Below the pieces are notes generated by a model that saw only the letters and a list, made by a program, of their open reading frames with translations, ran no database searches and was not told the origin of the DNA. Source: Scheffersomyces stipitis CBS 6054 (lineage: Eukaryota > Ascomycota > Pichiomycetes > Serinales > Debaryomycetaceae). Taken from it: a stretch of 64,000 bases of DNA. The DNA lies in assembly GCF_000209165.1 (NCBI RefSeq), contig NC_009046.1:124001-188000 (forward strand). The letters run 5' to 3'. A program made the translations under genes and the position numbers. Positions 54,362 through 64,000 of the stretch are shown piece by piece. Positions within the stretch are counted from its first letter, which is position 1. Each line of letters starts with the position of its first letter.

Positions 54362-55921
54362 TTATGACAAATTCATATTCGATTGTAGTGGTGGAAACAG
54401 CTCAAGAGGAGGTAGATCAAGAATTGTCAATCCTGAAGATGGTCGCCCCGAATCTAGACCTAACAACTGTTTATACTTGTACTTTATCTCTCGCTCCTCT
54501 CTCAGTAATTCGAAATCAGAATCGTAACCGTCGCTGACGTCACTGTAGTCGTCTTCATCATCATCTTCGTCATTATCATCATCGTTATCATCATCATCGT
54601 ATTCGTATTCCATTCCGTTGTAATAGGCTTCTAGTTCTTCATCTTCGAGATCATCTTCCGCCACATCGTCATCGTCGTTTTCAATTTCATTTTCATTTTC
54701 ATTTTCACTTCCTTCTTCAATCTTCAATGGACTATTCTCCTTGGCAACTGCATCTACTACTTGAATCTCTTCTTCCACTTCCGGTTCATCAAGTTGTTTG
54801 TGCTTTCTGATTTCTTTCCTTAACAAGCTCAAATCGTCATCAATTTCATCTTTGACTAGGCCAAGACAAGTATTCAACTTGACTCTTTTCTTCGCTGGCT
54901 CTTCTGTATCCAGCAAGTATGTCTGAGAATCACGGTTTTGAGTGTGATTAAAACGATGCTGCTGAGAAAAAATATTCTTTCTGATGTTGGTGAGTTCAAT
55001 TCTATTCTTTTGGAGATACAGGTTGTCCAAATTGGAATAGTTGGAATCACGGTTGTTTTCGAGGATGGTCTTGTAGTCATGGGTGTTGGTAGTATTGTAA
55101 ATTGTATGATTGAGCTTGTTGTTGTTTCCTTCATCGTATGTACGCCTCAAATCAATAGGAGAAATGACAGATCTATAGTAATTACTCCAACCCCTGGCTA
55201 TTTGTTGCTGGTCATTGACAGAATGATATTCTTTGTAGAGATTGTTGAGTTCAGAAAACGTTTGCTGAACTAGTTCATGTTTCCGGCGCATCAAATTGTA
55301 GTAGTACAGTTTCCATATAATAGCGGAATTGCCGCTGGAGTTGTTCTGAAGCAAGCGAGATTGGTAATCTTTCTCGTTTATAATCGTCTGCAAACTTCTA
55401 GTATGAGGTTTGAAAAATCTTTCGAAAAGGTATGCAAATGGTAGCTTTGTACTGTTTTCGTCGTTGTTATTATTTTCATTTTCGAGATCTCCCAACGTTT
55501 CATCAAAATCCAACGGGCTCTGCAAGTTTTTGAATATTTCCTTCAACTCTTCCTCGTATTCGTCAATGGATCTTAGTATATCAGCCCTATTGTGTATATA
55601 GCCACCAGAAAGTAAAACCAAGTCTTCTGTGTTGGTTTTAATGTTATTTATGGTTTCGATTTCGAAATTGTAGATCTTCAACCAGTTGCGGTCATTAGCA
55701 GTAGTTATTTTGATCAGATTATTAATCTTTTCAATGAGAGTATCGATTCTGGATAATCTAGTAGCAAGATAGCTTTTGCTGATATCTCTGAATTCGTCCA
55801 GAATTTCCTTTTCAAGCTCTGTCAACTCCTCAACCGACAAGTTGGGGATTTTGACGATGTTCTGAACGGAAAATTGTGATTTTTTCTGTTCACCTGCCTG
55901 GGTTTCAACTTCGTCCGACAT
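54362..55921 (-). CDS. Unrecognised acidic coiled-coil protein
   Basis: I do not recognise this 519-residue protein. The first 270 residues are mostly helical, with heptad-like stretches (SVEELTELEKEILDEFRDI, ATRLSRIDTLIEKINNLIKI, YNLMRRKHELVQQTFSELNNLYKEYH), then an Asn-rich segment. A short basic patch (EPAKKRVKL, about 350) looks like a nuclear localisation signal. Residues about 405-480 are extremely acidic (runs of Asp/Glu). The end is short and ordered-looking (YKYKQLLGLDSGRPSSGLTILDLPPLELFPP). The pattern fits a chromatin- or transcription-complex subunit (for instance an Rpd3L-type scaffold), but this is only a guess from composition. Confidence 0.6.
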   Translation of the reverse strand: MSDEVETQAGEQKKSQFSVQNIVKIPNLSVEELTELEKEILDEFRDISKSYLATRLSRIDTLIEKINNLIKITTANDRNWLKIYNFEIETINNIKTNTEDLVLLSGGYIHNRADILRSIDEYEEELKEIFKNLQSPLDFDETLGDLENENNNNDENSTKLPFAYLFERFFKPHTRSLQTIINEKDYQSRLLQNNSSGNSAIIWKLYYYNLMRRKHELVQQTFSELNNLYKEYHSVNDQQQIARGWSNYYRSVISPIDLRRTYDEGNNNKLNHTIYNTTNTHDYKTILENNRDSNYSNLDNLYLQKNRIELTNIRKNIFSQQHRFNHTQNRDSQTYLLDTEEPAKKRVKLNTCLGLVKDEIDDDLSLLRKEIRKHKQLDEPEVEEEIQVVDAVAKENSPLKIEEGSENENENEIENDDDDVAEDDLEDEELEAYYNGMEYEYDDDDNDDDNDEDDDEDDYSDVSDGYDSDFELLREEREIKYKYKQLLGLDSGRPSSGLTILDLPPLELFPPLQSNMNLS

Positions 55922-56764
55922 GGTAAAACAAACAGTTAAACGGAGTGGAAAAGTGGAAATGTCGAAATTAATTCAAAGTCAAAGGTATTTCGTTTTGCAA
56001 GGACGCAAATGTTGTTCTCTTATATGCTACCAGCTATTAATACTAATTTTGACAGAAACAAGACTTGCAAATGTTAAGAAACAATATGGGCAATCTCTTA
56101 TTATAAGCTGTTCCAGTACTTTTTGCGATTAAATGGACACTCGTCTGTAACCAGCCACACAATGCTTTTCCAAGTCAGTAAATAAACTTATGGATTGGTG
56201 CTGCACTATCGCTATAGAATATATGCTCAACAGTTAAGTAAGGTCGAGTATATGCTCTTTTATGCTGGCGGGCCGTTTGTAGCGGGTCCTCTGGTTGGAA
56301 CTTAACTTTTGCATTTTTCTCTTTGAGCCTTTTCAATAAAAGTCACACAAAACCTTCCTGCGATAATATAATAGCCTGCCTCAAATAGGCAGGCGTGCTT
56401 CTAGGAAACGAACGAGTCGCTACAACGGGAAATGGCAATCGGGCATACTACCAATATGTATGGAAAAGAATGGAATTTGAAATGGAATAACGATACAAGT
56501 GGTTTTTGTTTTTTGAATTAATAGATGAAATTGTCATGATACTTAAAAGATTGCATAAGAATAGTATTCCTGATTCACATAAATAAGCATTTTTACAATA
56601 TCTAATACCATCAGTGTATTCTGAAAAGTATGCACTACATCTTTTACGTATACAAGGTAAATTGTTCTACATCGACTAAATCCTTTCCACACTCGTGACA
56701 TTTGTATAGCAACAAGATTTGACATATATTCGTAGGTGCTATCCCCGTATTTTACATATTAGAC
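55922..56764. other. Intergenic with a G+C-rich hairpin
   Basis: This 843-base spacer lies between the start of the acidic-protein gene and the 3' end of SKP1. It contains two G+C-rich patches in an A/T-rich background (about 56260-56300 and 56370-56400), the second forming a perfect hairpin listed separately. No gene was supported. Confidence 0.5.
56374..56394. other. Perfect 8-bp G+C-rich hairpin
   Basis: GCCTGCCT, loop CAAAT, AGGCAGGC: eight perfect pairs, six of them G-C, in A/T-rich intergenic sequence. It is not followed by a T-run. It could be part of a structured non-coding RNA or a DNA-binding palindrome; neither is shown. Confidence 0.7.
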
Positions 56765-57259
56765 TTAACGGTCTTCAGCCCATTCGTTTTCTCTTCTGAT
56801 AGCAGCTTCTTCTTCAGGACTGAAGTCGTTGACGATGTTGAAGATTCTTCTTAACTCTTCTGGAGATTTACCCTTAATCATCTCAGCAACCATTTTGCAT
56901 CCAGCATCCAACAATGGTCTAATATTCAAGTAGTTAGCGGCCAACATGATCTCGTACAACATTTCCTGGTCAACCTTCAAGAAGTTTTTGTCCCATTCCT
57001 CAACAGGAGCGGACTTTCTGGCATCGTCATCATCATCATCTGGGAATATAGTGTTCTTGTGGTGTTCACACCACTCCAAGACCTTGGCCAACACGTTGGC
57101 TCTAACGTTTGGCGTAGGAATTTCGAAATCCTCTTGTAAGCCGTCTGGGTTCAAATCATTGATCATATTCTTCATCAAAAGCGACTTTTCAGCGACCTTG
57201 GGGTCGACTGGGAACTTCTCATCGTCAGATGATATTACAATAACCTTAGGAGCAGACAT
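56765..57259 (-). CDS. SKP1: Skp1, SCF ubiquitin ligase adaptor and CBF3 subunit
   Basis: Skp1 joins F-box proteins to the cullin Cdc53 in SCF ligases; in budding yeast it is also in the CBF3 kinetochore complex. From ATG 57259 the product has 164 residues, the usual length outside S. cerevisiae (194). The BTB/POZ-like N-terminal fold ([29 protein letters not shown]), the acidic loop and the F-box-binding C-terminus ([48 protein letters not shown], ending [15 protein letters not shown]) are all highly conserved. An open frame continues upstream of 57259 without matching the family, so I use this ATG. Confidence 0.97.
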   Translation of the reverse strand: MSAPKVIVISSDDEKFPVDPKVAEKSLLMKNMINDLNPDGLQEDFEIPTPNVRANVLAKVLEWCEHHKNTIFPDDDDDDARKSAPVEEWDKNFLKVDQEMLYEIMLAANYLNIRPLLDAGCKMVAEMIKGKSPEELRRIFNIVNDFSPEEEAAIRRENEWAEDR

Positions 57260-57822
57260 GGGTAATATATAGAGTGTAGAAGAAAAAGGAAAATGTGTGG
57301 AATCGTTCTTCAATTTCGATCCTGATATCGCACAACTGAGGGAACATTGATTATGTAATAACATACTTGATCCTGTAGCCCAGAACCAGCAACCATACTA
57401 TATACTTAATTATGGAGTAGGGTTATATCAATTCTAGACTGGCGCTTGTATGATCAAGATATAAGTTTTGTTAATTGGGATCTTTTATGTCTTTTCTTCT
57501 TACAGTAATTAAAAATTTTCGGCATTATAGGGCAAATTCTTTTGGTTGCGAAAGAGGCTTTATGCATATACAAGTAAAGAAATTTAGCGAAAACTCGCCA
57601 TCTTCTTGGAATTCGATTTGTTCTTCAGTTTGGGGTTGTTGTTGGTTTCTGCTACAACTAAATATAGACTTTAGCATTTATATTTAGGACACAATCCAAA
57701 CTACTCTATTTTCAGATATTTCTACTTTTCACAATTAAAGATCGAGTACACATACTACAGAATAGCCTTTTAAATATTCTTCAATTTGGCATTATACAAA
57801 TGGTGCAACATATAAGATAAGT
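57260..57822. other. Intergenic: SKP1 promoter and PEX3 3' end
   Basis: A/T-rich spacer between two minus-strand genes. No element or RNA gene was recognised; a 70-codon plus-strand frame at 57475..57687 is probably chance. Confidence 0.4.
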
Positions 57823-59235
57823 CTATTCAAAATTAGAGTAAATGCCAGCACTGAAATCGTCCAACTCTTCCAAGTATAAGTTGTTGATATACACATTACC
57901 GGTCAAGTCATTATTACTTGGGTTGAGGATTCCACCAGGGTTGTTCAAGTTACTTATGAACCCTTCAATGTCGTCCTCTTCGTTAACTTGGTCTTCAAGC
58001 TTGAGGTTGTCGTTATCACTTAATATGAAGTTCTGCACCGATAATTGTGCTAAGAAGCTGGCCAATTTGAACGTCTTATTAGCATTGCTAAGGAAACTTT
58101 CAGCTGCAATGTCTTTCTTTTCCTGGTCTCTCAAGTTGGAAGATGACGCCAACAACAAGCTGGAAGAACCATTGCCGTTGTTCATGGATAGAGACAAGTT
58201 ATTTGCCAAAGTGTTCAACATGTTCGACACTACAGAGTTGAACAAATCAAAGAATCCCAGCTGAGAGTCCAACATGATACTATTGGTTTCATTGATCAAT
58301 TTGTTCAAATTGGAATCAGAGATTTCTAACTGCACGAGTAAGTCAGGGTTGGTGCTGAATAAAGTTTCCACTAAATCGTCATAATTGAGAGGGAAGAGGT
58401 TTGCAAGAATTGTTTGCTTATGGTTAATGCTAATGTCGTTGACAATATCGTGCAATATCAAGTCAAACTGTTCGATGCTCAATTCTGACTTTGGAGTAAT
58501 AGACTCAAACTTCTTAATTACCAAGGGTTCAATGATGGAATTCAAATTGACCCAACCTTTATTCAACAACCACCAACTCAACGAAAGGTAACTTTGTTCG
58601 ATGAGATAATTATCGTGAGGATTGATATCGTTGTTAGTTGATTTAACTCCGGCCATGGAGATAGCGGATTCTAAGTACGACCTTCTGGCCAAGATGTTAA
58701 GCTGTAATCTTGTGATGAGCAATAAGCCAGAAATAGAATATATCAAAGTCAACGTTCTTGTAATGGTCTTGATCTTCAAGAGGGCCCACAATTCGACCTT
58801 GGATTTGTTCATGTACACAGTCATCTTGGACTGGGGGTTATTGTTGGTGTCCAACAAGTTCAAGTTGTCAGTGGTCAATTCGCTGTTGCTGCCACCGGTG
58901 ACAGACCCAGCGGCTGTTTGGCCATTGGGGTTGTTCTTCTTTAATCTCAACACATGGGTAATCAACTCCACTGGTAAATAGTCAATCACAGGTGTTGTTA
59001 ACACCGGCAATAATGCTAGAAGAGTATAGTAACAATCCTGTTGAGTCTGGATGAAACGTTGTTTGATTTGTTGTTTGAAGATCAACTCTTGTCTTAGCGC
59101 ATTCTGGTAGTCTCTGAACTTCTTGATAACAAAATGGTTGAAAAGAAAGTAGATCGACACTGTCAATGTGGAAGTGATGAAGATCTTTCGCTTATGGCGA
59201 TTGAAAAATGAAGCCAACGACGAGAAGATAGCCAT
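57823..59235 (-). CDS. PEX3: Peroxisomal membrane biogenesis factor
   Basis: Pex3 is the peroxisomal membrane anchor that receives Pex19 with its membrane-protein cargo, and also binds Atg36/Inp1 in some yeasts. The 470-residue product (441 in S. cerevisiae) starts with a short basic stretch (FFNRHKRKIF), then the single transmembrane segment (about 17-35: IFITSTLTVSIYFLFNHFVI). The soluble helical domain follows (KFRDYQNALRQELIFKQQIKQRFIQTQQDCYYTLLALLPVLTTPV-type block, the Pex19-binding side). An Asn/Ser-rich loop occurs at about 105-145. Head-to-tail after SKP1 on the same strand. Confidence 0.93.
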   Translation of the reverse strand: MAIFSSLASFFNRHKRKIFITSTLTVSIYFLFNHFVIKKFRDYQNALRQELIFKQQIKQRFIQTQQDCYYTLLALLPVLTTPVIDYLPVELITHVLRLKKNNPNGQTAAGSVTGGSNSELTTDNLNLLDTNNNPQSKMTVYMNKSKVELWALLKIKTITRTLTLIYSISGLLLITRLQLNILARRSYLESAISMAGVKSTNNDINPHDNYLIEQSYLSLSWWLLNKGWVNLNSIIEPLVIKKFESITPKSELSIEQFDLILHDIVNDISINHKQTILANLFPLNYDDLVETLFSTNPDLLVQLEISDSNLNKLINETNSIMLDSQLGFFDLFNSVVSNMLNTLANNLSLSMNNGNGSSSLLLASSSNLRDQEKKDIAAESFLSNANKTFKLASFLAQLSVQNFILSDNDNLKLEDQVNEEDDIEGFISNLNNPGGILNPSNNDLTGNVYINNLYLEELDDFSAGIYSNFE

Positions 59236-61022
59236 GGCGGATACAGAGGTTGAGAATACGTAAAACAGTCAAATACAATAAAAAACAAATATAGAACAGC
59301 CGTATTCAATCTATAACTCGTACAATATCTGGACTGTGATACTAGTAGAAGCTGAAAATACTAAACTATGGAGTTGAAGAATGTCGATAATCCCTAAGCC
59401 GAGGCAGGCAGAAGAAGTGGAGAAAGAACACGCGAGTGCGGTCAGGTGACACATCACAGAGTATCATATGCTATCTTCACTGGCCAAAAAAAGAGTCTAC
59501 CAGATAGGAGTCAATTGAAAACAGCCATCTGATAGAAAACTAAGATTGACAGTTAGGATAAACGCCTTTGCATTAGACAGTAGTTTGAACAGCTTTTGCG
59601 GTTGGTTTGTACGGACTACACTGAGCTTTGGGATGTGAAAAATGTGCCAATATCGGAATATATGCACACCTTGCTATAAGTTGCCGTATTATGTAGATAA
59701 GATACTGATGTGTTTGTCCGTAAAATAGAAGAAATTCAGTGGAAAGTAAAAGTCAAAAATGTAGTCTTGCCAACACCACTGAGAATTCGTGACGATTGAA
59801 GCAGGGCGTCTTCGTTGTCCGACTTAGAAATGATTACTCAGACAACTCTTCAGAAGTGGCTCCGGAAAGATATATTACTTGCAGAATTCTTCCTCCAAGG
59901 TCCAGATGGACTTAATAAGATCCGAAGTAGATATTTTTTGTGGGATTACGGCTCCAAATTTAACAATGTCAAAAAAATTATCATTCAAAAATTCCTTTCG
60001 TTAAATTCTTTTAATATCGTGTGAGAATTAACCGCTTTCGAAGATAGGCTCGGCTGCACTGTCATATTTTTTTGCATCCTCCTTTCGTTATCGTTCAAGC
60101 TATTTTTGAATAAATTCAGGATACTATCATGCTATAACAAATTTGAGATCACTAATTCAAATTGGTTCCGTCAGGTACTAAGTATCTGGATGGCTTGATC
60201 AACAATTTCTCCAGTAATGTAATTTATCATCTTAAACGGTTATCTATCCTTTCATTTTGCCGCATATTGAATGGAACAAATTGAAGGATCGTAATGACCT
60301 GCGTGTTGAGGTAAACGCAGTTTGTCTATATTTGTCTTGAATTGTACGGCCCCAGATGCTGACGCACATCCAATAGGAGAGTCAGGAATTTCAACTCCTG
60401 CCAAAGTCTTCAAAAGAGTATTTTTGATTTATTGGAAAGCCCCGATGTATTATAGCAGCACAAGAAGAAGCTAGAAGACCAAAAAATGTCCTAAGCGGAC
60501 AAGAATTCTAACACAATTCTTCTATGCTTTTATGCTTCTTTATTTCTCTAAGTAGAATCTATAGTTGATCATTCAGTTCAATTTACGTCTCTTTCCATGT
60601 TATACATCAAATCCCTAATAAAGATCACAATATGGACGAAATCTGTTTTGGTCAATTCGATTACTACTTCTGTCAGATAACAATGGCTCCTGTTGACGTC
60701 CTTTTGAAACATACTTTTGTGTATCTACATTAACATTAACTATACTGTTTCCTGCACATCAGTCAGTGTTCTTACTGCAAGGTAGTAGCTGGCAGGCCAT
60801 AAAGGCAGTTCCTACTCAGTGCCGTTTGTCACTAACTGCATTCCATATATTATGCCAGCACTAAACCTTGACACTCCGAGGAGATTCCGTGGACCAAATT
60901 TTCAGTTTCCGATATGACCCTGCGTTCTTCGCTTTCCAACGATTTAATTATAAATAGAAATCAATTCCCGTCCAGAAATTCTAATAACTTGGAAACTTCA
61001 TTATAACCATTAACAAATAACA
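59236..61022. other. Long intergenic region upstream of the SurE-type gene
   Basis: This 1.8-kb non-coding stretch is probably the PEX3 promoter on the left and a long promoter of the secreted phosphatase on the right, with TATAAATA at 60949..60956. An inverted repeat CTGCGT...ACGCAG occurs at about 60300-60321. No CACGTG (Pho4) site was found. The 69-codon frame at 59815..60024 has no homology. Confidence 0.45.
60949..60956 (+). promoter_or_regulatory. TATA box of the SurE-type phosphatase gene
   Basis: TATAAATA lies about 70 bases before the ATG at 61023, followed by an A-rich leader. Confidence 0.55.
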
Positions 61023-62012
61023 ATGCAATTCAAGACATCTTTAGCATTATTTACCATTGCAGCAACAGCATTGGCCAAAACAATTCTCTTGTCTAACGAC
61101 GATGGTTGGGCATCTACCAACATCAGAGCTACGTATTACCAGTTGAAGAGTGCTGGCCATGATGTTTATTTGGTTGCTCCAGTTTCTCAAAGATCTGGTT
61201 GGGGTGGAGAATTCGACGAACCAACGTCTCCAACCTTGGATACAGATGGAGAATTCGGTTATGTTAAGGCTGGTGCTCCATCATGGGGTCATGAAATTGA
61301 TGATGACCATATATGGTATGTGAACGGTACCCCAGCATCCTCTGTTGCTTTTGCTTTGAAGTACGTCTTTCCATACTACTTTGCTGAGAAAGGTGAGAAT
61401 ATTACAGTTGACTTGGTCGTTGCAGGGCCAAATGAAGGTACAAACATGTCTCCAGGTTTTTTTACTGCTTCTGGTACTATGGGGGCCACTTACAACGCTG
61501 TTTATAGAGGTTACCCAGCTATTTCGTTTTCTGGTTCTAATTCTAACAACTCGTTCTTCAAAGATTCGTTGGACTTGGAAGATAAATTGGAACCATCAAC
61601 AATCTATGCTAATTTGGTAGTTGAAATGGTCAACCAACTATTTGAATCTCAAGGTGAGAACACAAGAACCTTGCCTTTGGGTGTTGGCCTCAATGTCAAT
61701 TTTCCGGCTGTTGGTTACCTCAACGAAACTTGTAATAGTCCACAATGGGTATACACCAGATTAACAGGAGAATATGCTGGTGGTGCAGACATGTACTATA
61801 ACGAAACTTCTAATTCTTTTGTCTGGAAACCATCGACTATGTCGGCCCTTTCCGTTTGTTACAACGGCGATTGCTCGTTACCATCTGAAAATCTCATTCT
61901 CGGATACACCGATTGCGCTACATCGGTCAGTGCATTCTCTATTGATTATGATGTTACCTTAGGCATGAGCAATGAAGTTACGTCGTTATTGCAACCTTTG
62001 TTTTCCAGCTGA
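61023..62012 (+). CDS. Secreted SurE-family phosphatase/nucleotidase
   Basis: SurE proteins are metal-dependent 5'/3'-nucleotidases or acid phosphatases. This 329-residue product carries a cleavable signal peptide (about 1-18, MQFKTSLALFTIAATALA), then the SurE fold starting at once: ILLSNDDGW with the metal ligands Asp26-Asp27, VAPVSQRSGWGGE with the ligand Ser, and WYVNGTPASSVAFAL with the ligand Asn, followed by DLVVAGPNEGTNM. All four metal-binding positions are therefore present and the enzyme should be active. N-glycosylation sites (NIT, NET, NNS) fit secretion. Secreted SurE-like acid phosphatases are known in yeasts such as Yarrowia. Codon use is biased to preferred codons, suggesting good expression. 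Confidence 0.88.
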   Translation: MQFKTSLALFTIAATALAKTILLSNDDGWASTNIRATYYQLKSAGHDVYLVAPVSQRSGWGGEFDEPTSPTLDTDGEFGYVKAGAPSWGHEIDDDHIWYVNGTPASSVAFALKYVFPYYFAEKGENITVDLVVAGPNEGTNMSPGFFTASGTMGATYNAVYRGYPAISFSGSNSNNSFFKDSLDLEDKLEPSTIYANLVVEMVNQLFESQGENTRTLPLGVGLNVNFPAVGYLNETCNSPQWVYTRLTGEYAGGADMYYNETSNSFVWKPSTMSALSVCYNGDCSLPSENLILGYTDCATSVSAFSIDYDVTLGMSNEVTSLLQPLFSS

Positions 62013-64000
62013 AGAATTCACACAGCCATAGACTACTTCAACATGATTTCCTAGAAATTTTGTCAAATCTCAAAATTAATAGAAATCAATTCTAAATCTC
62101 CGTCAATATTTTCATTTCTTTCGTCAACCCTTTTAGAGATTCTTTAATAGAATACATTTTCAAACAAAATACACATTTTGGTGGCAGAATTTTAGTGTAG
62201 ATTGTTAGAATGTGTGAGCAGTCAAGATTTTTTCGCAGTCATTTTGACGTCAAATGATATTTTCTAAATTAAAGGGCTTTTCCGGCACACCAAAAGTCGA
62301 CATCAGGGGAACAAGACAAAGCCATTTTTTTGCATTACATATGCGTACCAGTGGGAAATGAACACAGAGCAAGAGAATGGTGAAAAAATGATTAACTAAT
62401 TGGTTTTTCTGAGAGTTTACTAGAAAAAGAAACGTCTCTAATGCGGAATCGGACTACATATCGCGATTTAGATATGTACCACCAGCAGGCTCTTGTATTA
62501 CATTACCTTGCGACAATATGGCAGTGCAAATATAGAATTGAAGTGTACACTGCAATATTGAACTGAAGAAGTAGAGAAGGAGAAATACAACCGCAGAACA
62601 AAAACAAGCATAATCAACGGAACATTTCTCTCAAGAATCTTCATAGGTTCTATATTGTCCGTCTACAAGTTATTGGTGGTGAGACAGGGTATGCTCTTGA
62701 TTCAAGTTGCATATGTCGGTCACCAATCAGATTTTGTAGTCATGGAATGAACGAATTACTACAAAATCACAAGAAGATGCACCAGGCAATACACCAGGCA
62801 TTTTACCAGCACAAACGCAAACGAATACAGGAATCAGGTTTTCTTGGGAAAGAACGTGAAAAATAACTAGCAAGGTAACAGGACCATTATAGAGCCAAGG
62901 TAGACACCGTAGAACAGGCGAGATTAGTCTCAAACGTATTTATGAGGATAGCTATTAGAGTTATTGAACAAAACCATTGTGCGGATATACTTTGCGAGTC
63001 TCCCGAAAAATCGATGCTTAAGCAGAACAAATTCAACAAAAGGCAGTGGATTGCGAGATGGCAACATCTTGCAGATTTCGGTTTGTGTATGGAACCACCT
63101 TTCCAACCATAGACAAGGACATACGACGATCGAGGCGGGTGCTGCCGTGACTGTTCAACCCCCGATTGGTGTGTTTGATTCATTCTAGGAAAGACGTTAC
63201 TAATGTTTAGTAGGTTAACAATTTCCAATTAGATTTGAGACGGATCCAAACGGATTGATGCACCATCTGAAGCAGATTATGAATATTTTTAAAGCTGCCA
63301 ACGGCCTCAATATCAGAACAAATTTAGTGTATTATGTCAAAAGCAATTCCCCAATTCTCTCAAGCCACCTGGCTTCCGACTTCTGACACAAACGTTTGTT
63401 CGGTTACACCTCCAGGATACCCGCAATATTTTTTGCACCATTATTATTTTTGCTATTTTTGCCATTATTAAAGGATATTGAGGTACTGTTGATAGCCCAT
63501 AGTCTCATACGGCCCGATTGTGCTAATACTCGGATCCAAGAAATTGACAATAGCGAATAATTTCACACCAGGTCCAAGAGAAATAAACTAGATTTCCAAC
63601 AGACAGATCGGAAGCAGACAAGCATAGATACGAACAAGCGACCCACGGGCATCGTACTTTAAACTATAGAATAGTTCGGTTACTTCTTTGAAGTCTTGTC
63701 GTTTTCAGCATCGTTGCCTCCTTTTACGGATCGAGGTCGGCCAAATCAAATTCCGGAATTATTTAAACCTATCAGGATGACAAAGAGACAACGTTTCTCT
63801 CCGTTAGCTATTAATAAATGCATACCAAGAAATTATCTGGGCCAATTCTTCACCATAATTGTTTCAAGGTAGCCTGTGTGTTTTGAGACTTTAAACGCAT
63901 GCCGTCTTCTACATAATTGTCACAAAGAAGACTAACCCCTAAAAGTTTGGAAAGGAGACTGGAGAATTTCATGACATAATCCTTGGCCAGTGTGTCAAAC
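62013..64000. other. Right end of window, about 2 kb without a supported gene
   Basis: All frames here are short (68 to 113 codons: 62727..62933 and 62887..63228 minus, 62964..63188 plus) and without homology. The sequence is A/T-rich with no TATA-ATG arrangement I trust. It may be the far promoter of a gene beyond the window. No tRNA or other RNA gene was recognised. Confidence 0.45.

Noticed and set aside
60361..60415. Possible tRNA T-arm (GGAATTTCAACTCC hairpin)
   Set aside because: The loop does not fit TTCRA spacing and no acceptor or D-arm partner is present.

Overview
This is an ordinary, gene-dense piece of a nuclear chromosome from a budding yeast (Saccharomycotina). Twenty-seven protein genes are supported. 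Almost all are single-exon, use TATA-type promoters, and have recognisable yeast relatives. Only one gene, GRX5, shows a clear spliceosomal intron with yeast-type signals. Several features point to a CTG-clade yeast that reads CTG as serine, in the Scheffersomyces/Candida group: the genes include PIR, RBT4-like, HWP1-module and GPI-chitinase cell-wall families, leucine is mostly TTG, and in-frame CTG codons fall where relatives have Ser or polar residues (start of STU1 and BBC1, the chitinase domain, La protein). The species name is an inference. Proteins are described here as translated by the standard code, so some Leu residues are probably Ser.

Layout, left to right: GRX5 (mitochondrial Fe-S glutaredoxin, spliced); a PIR-type wall protein; a full-size ABCG transporter (YOL075C type); IPT1 (sphingolipid head-group synthesis, 5' end unresolved); an XRCC2-like Rad51 paralogue; ATP7; APL3 (AP-2 alpha); a secreted CAP-domain protein with a PVAA repeat; an RluA-type pseudouridine synthase; an unrecognised, probably mitochondrial protein; SWD2; BBC1; a 2.4-kb non-coding stretch; IST2; the YBL036C-type PLP protein; LHP1; POL12; a GPI-anchored chitinase; GPI8; STU1; STE12; a GATA factor; a KSP1-like kinase; UBX5; an unrecognised acidic protein; SKP1; PEX3; and a secreted SurE-type phosphatase. 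The last 2 kb has no gene I can support.

The genes do not form a single pathway. Two themes recur: cell wall and surface biogenesis (PIR protein, CAP protein, chitinase, GPI8, IPT1, STE12) and membrane contact or traffic (IST2, APL3, BBC1, PEX3). Readable promoter signals include two MluI boxes before POL12, two Mcm1-type boxes before the CAP-domain gene, a CGG-N4-CGG zinc-cluster site before the ABC transporter, CACGTG boxes before APL3 and the PLP gene, and CCAAT before ATP7.

I saw no tRNA gene, rRNA, transposon, virus-derived element, CRISPR array or centromere. No undescribed multi-gene system is evident. The most unusual items are single-gene oddities: the PIR protein with its Kex2 site on the wrong side of the repeat, IPT1 without an AUG, the Walker-degenerate XRCC2-like protein, the N-terminal Cys/His cluster of the GATA factor, and paired uORFs before IST2.
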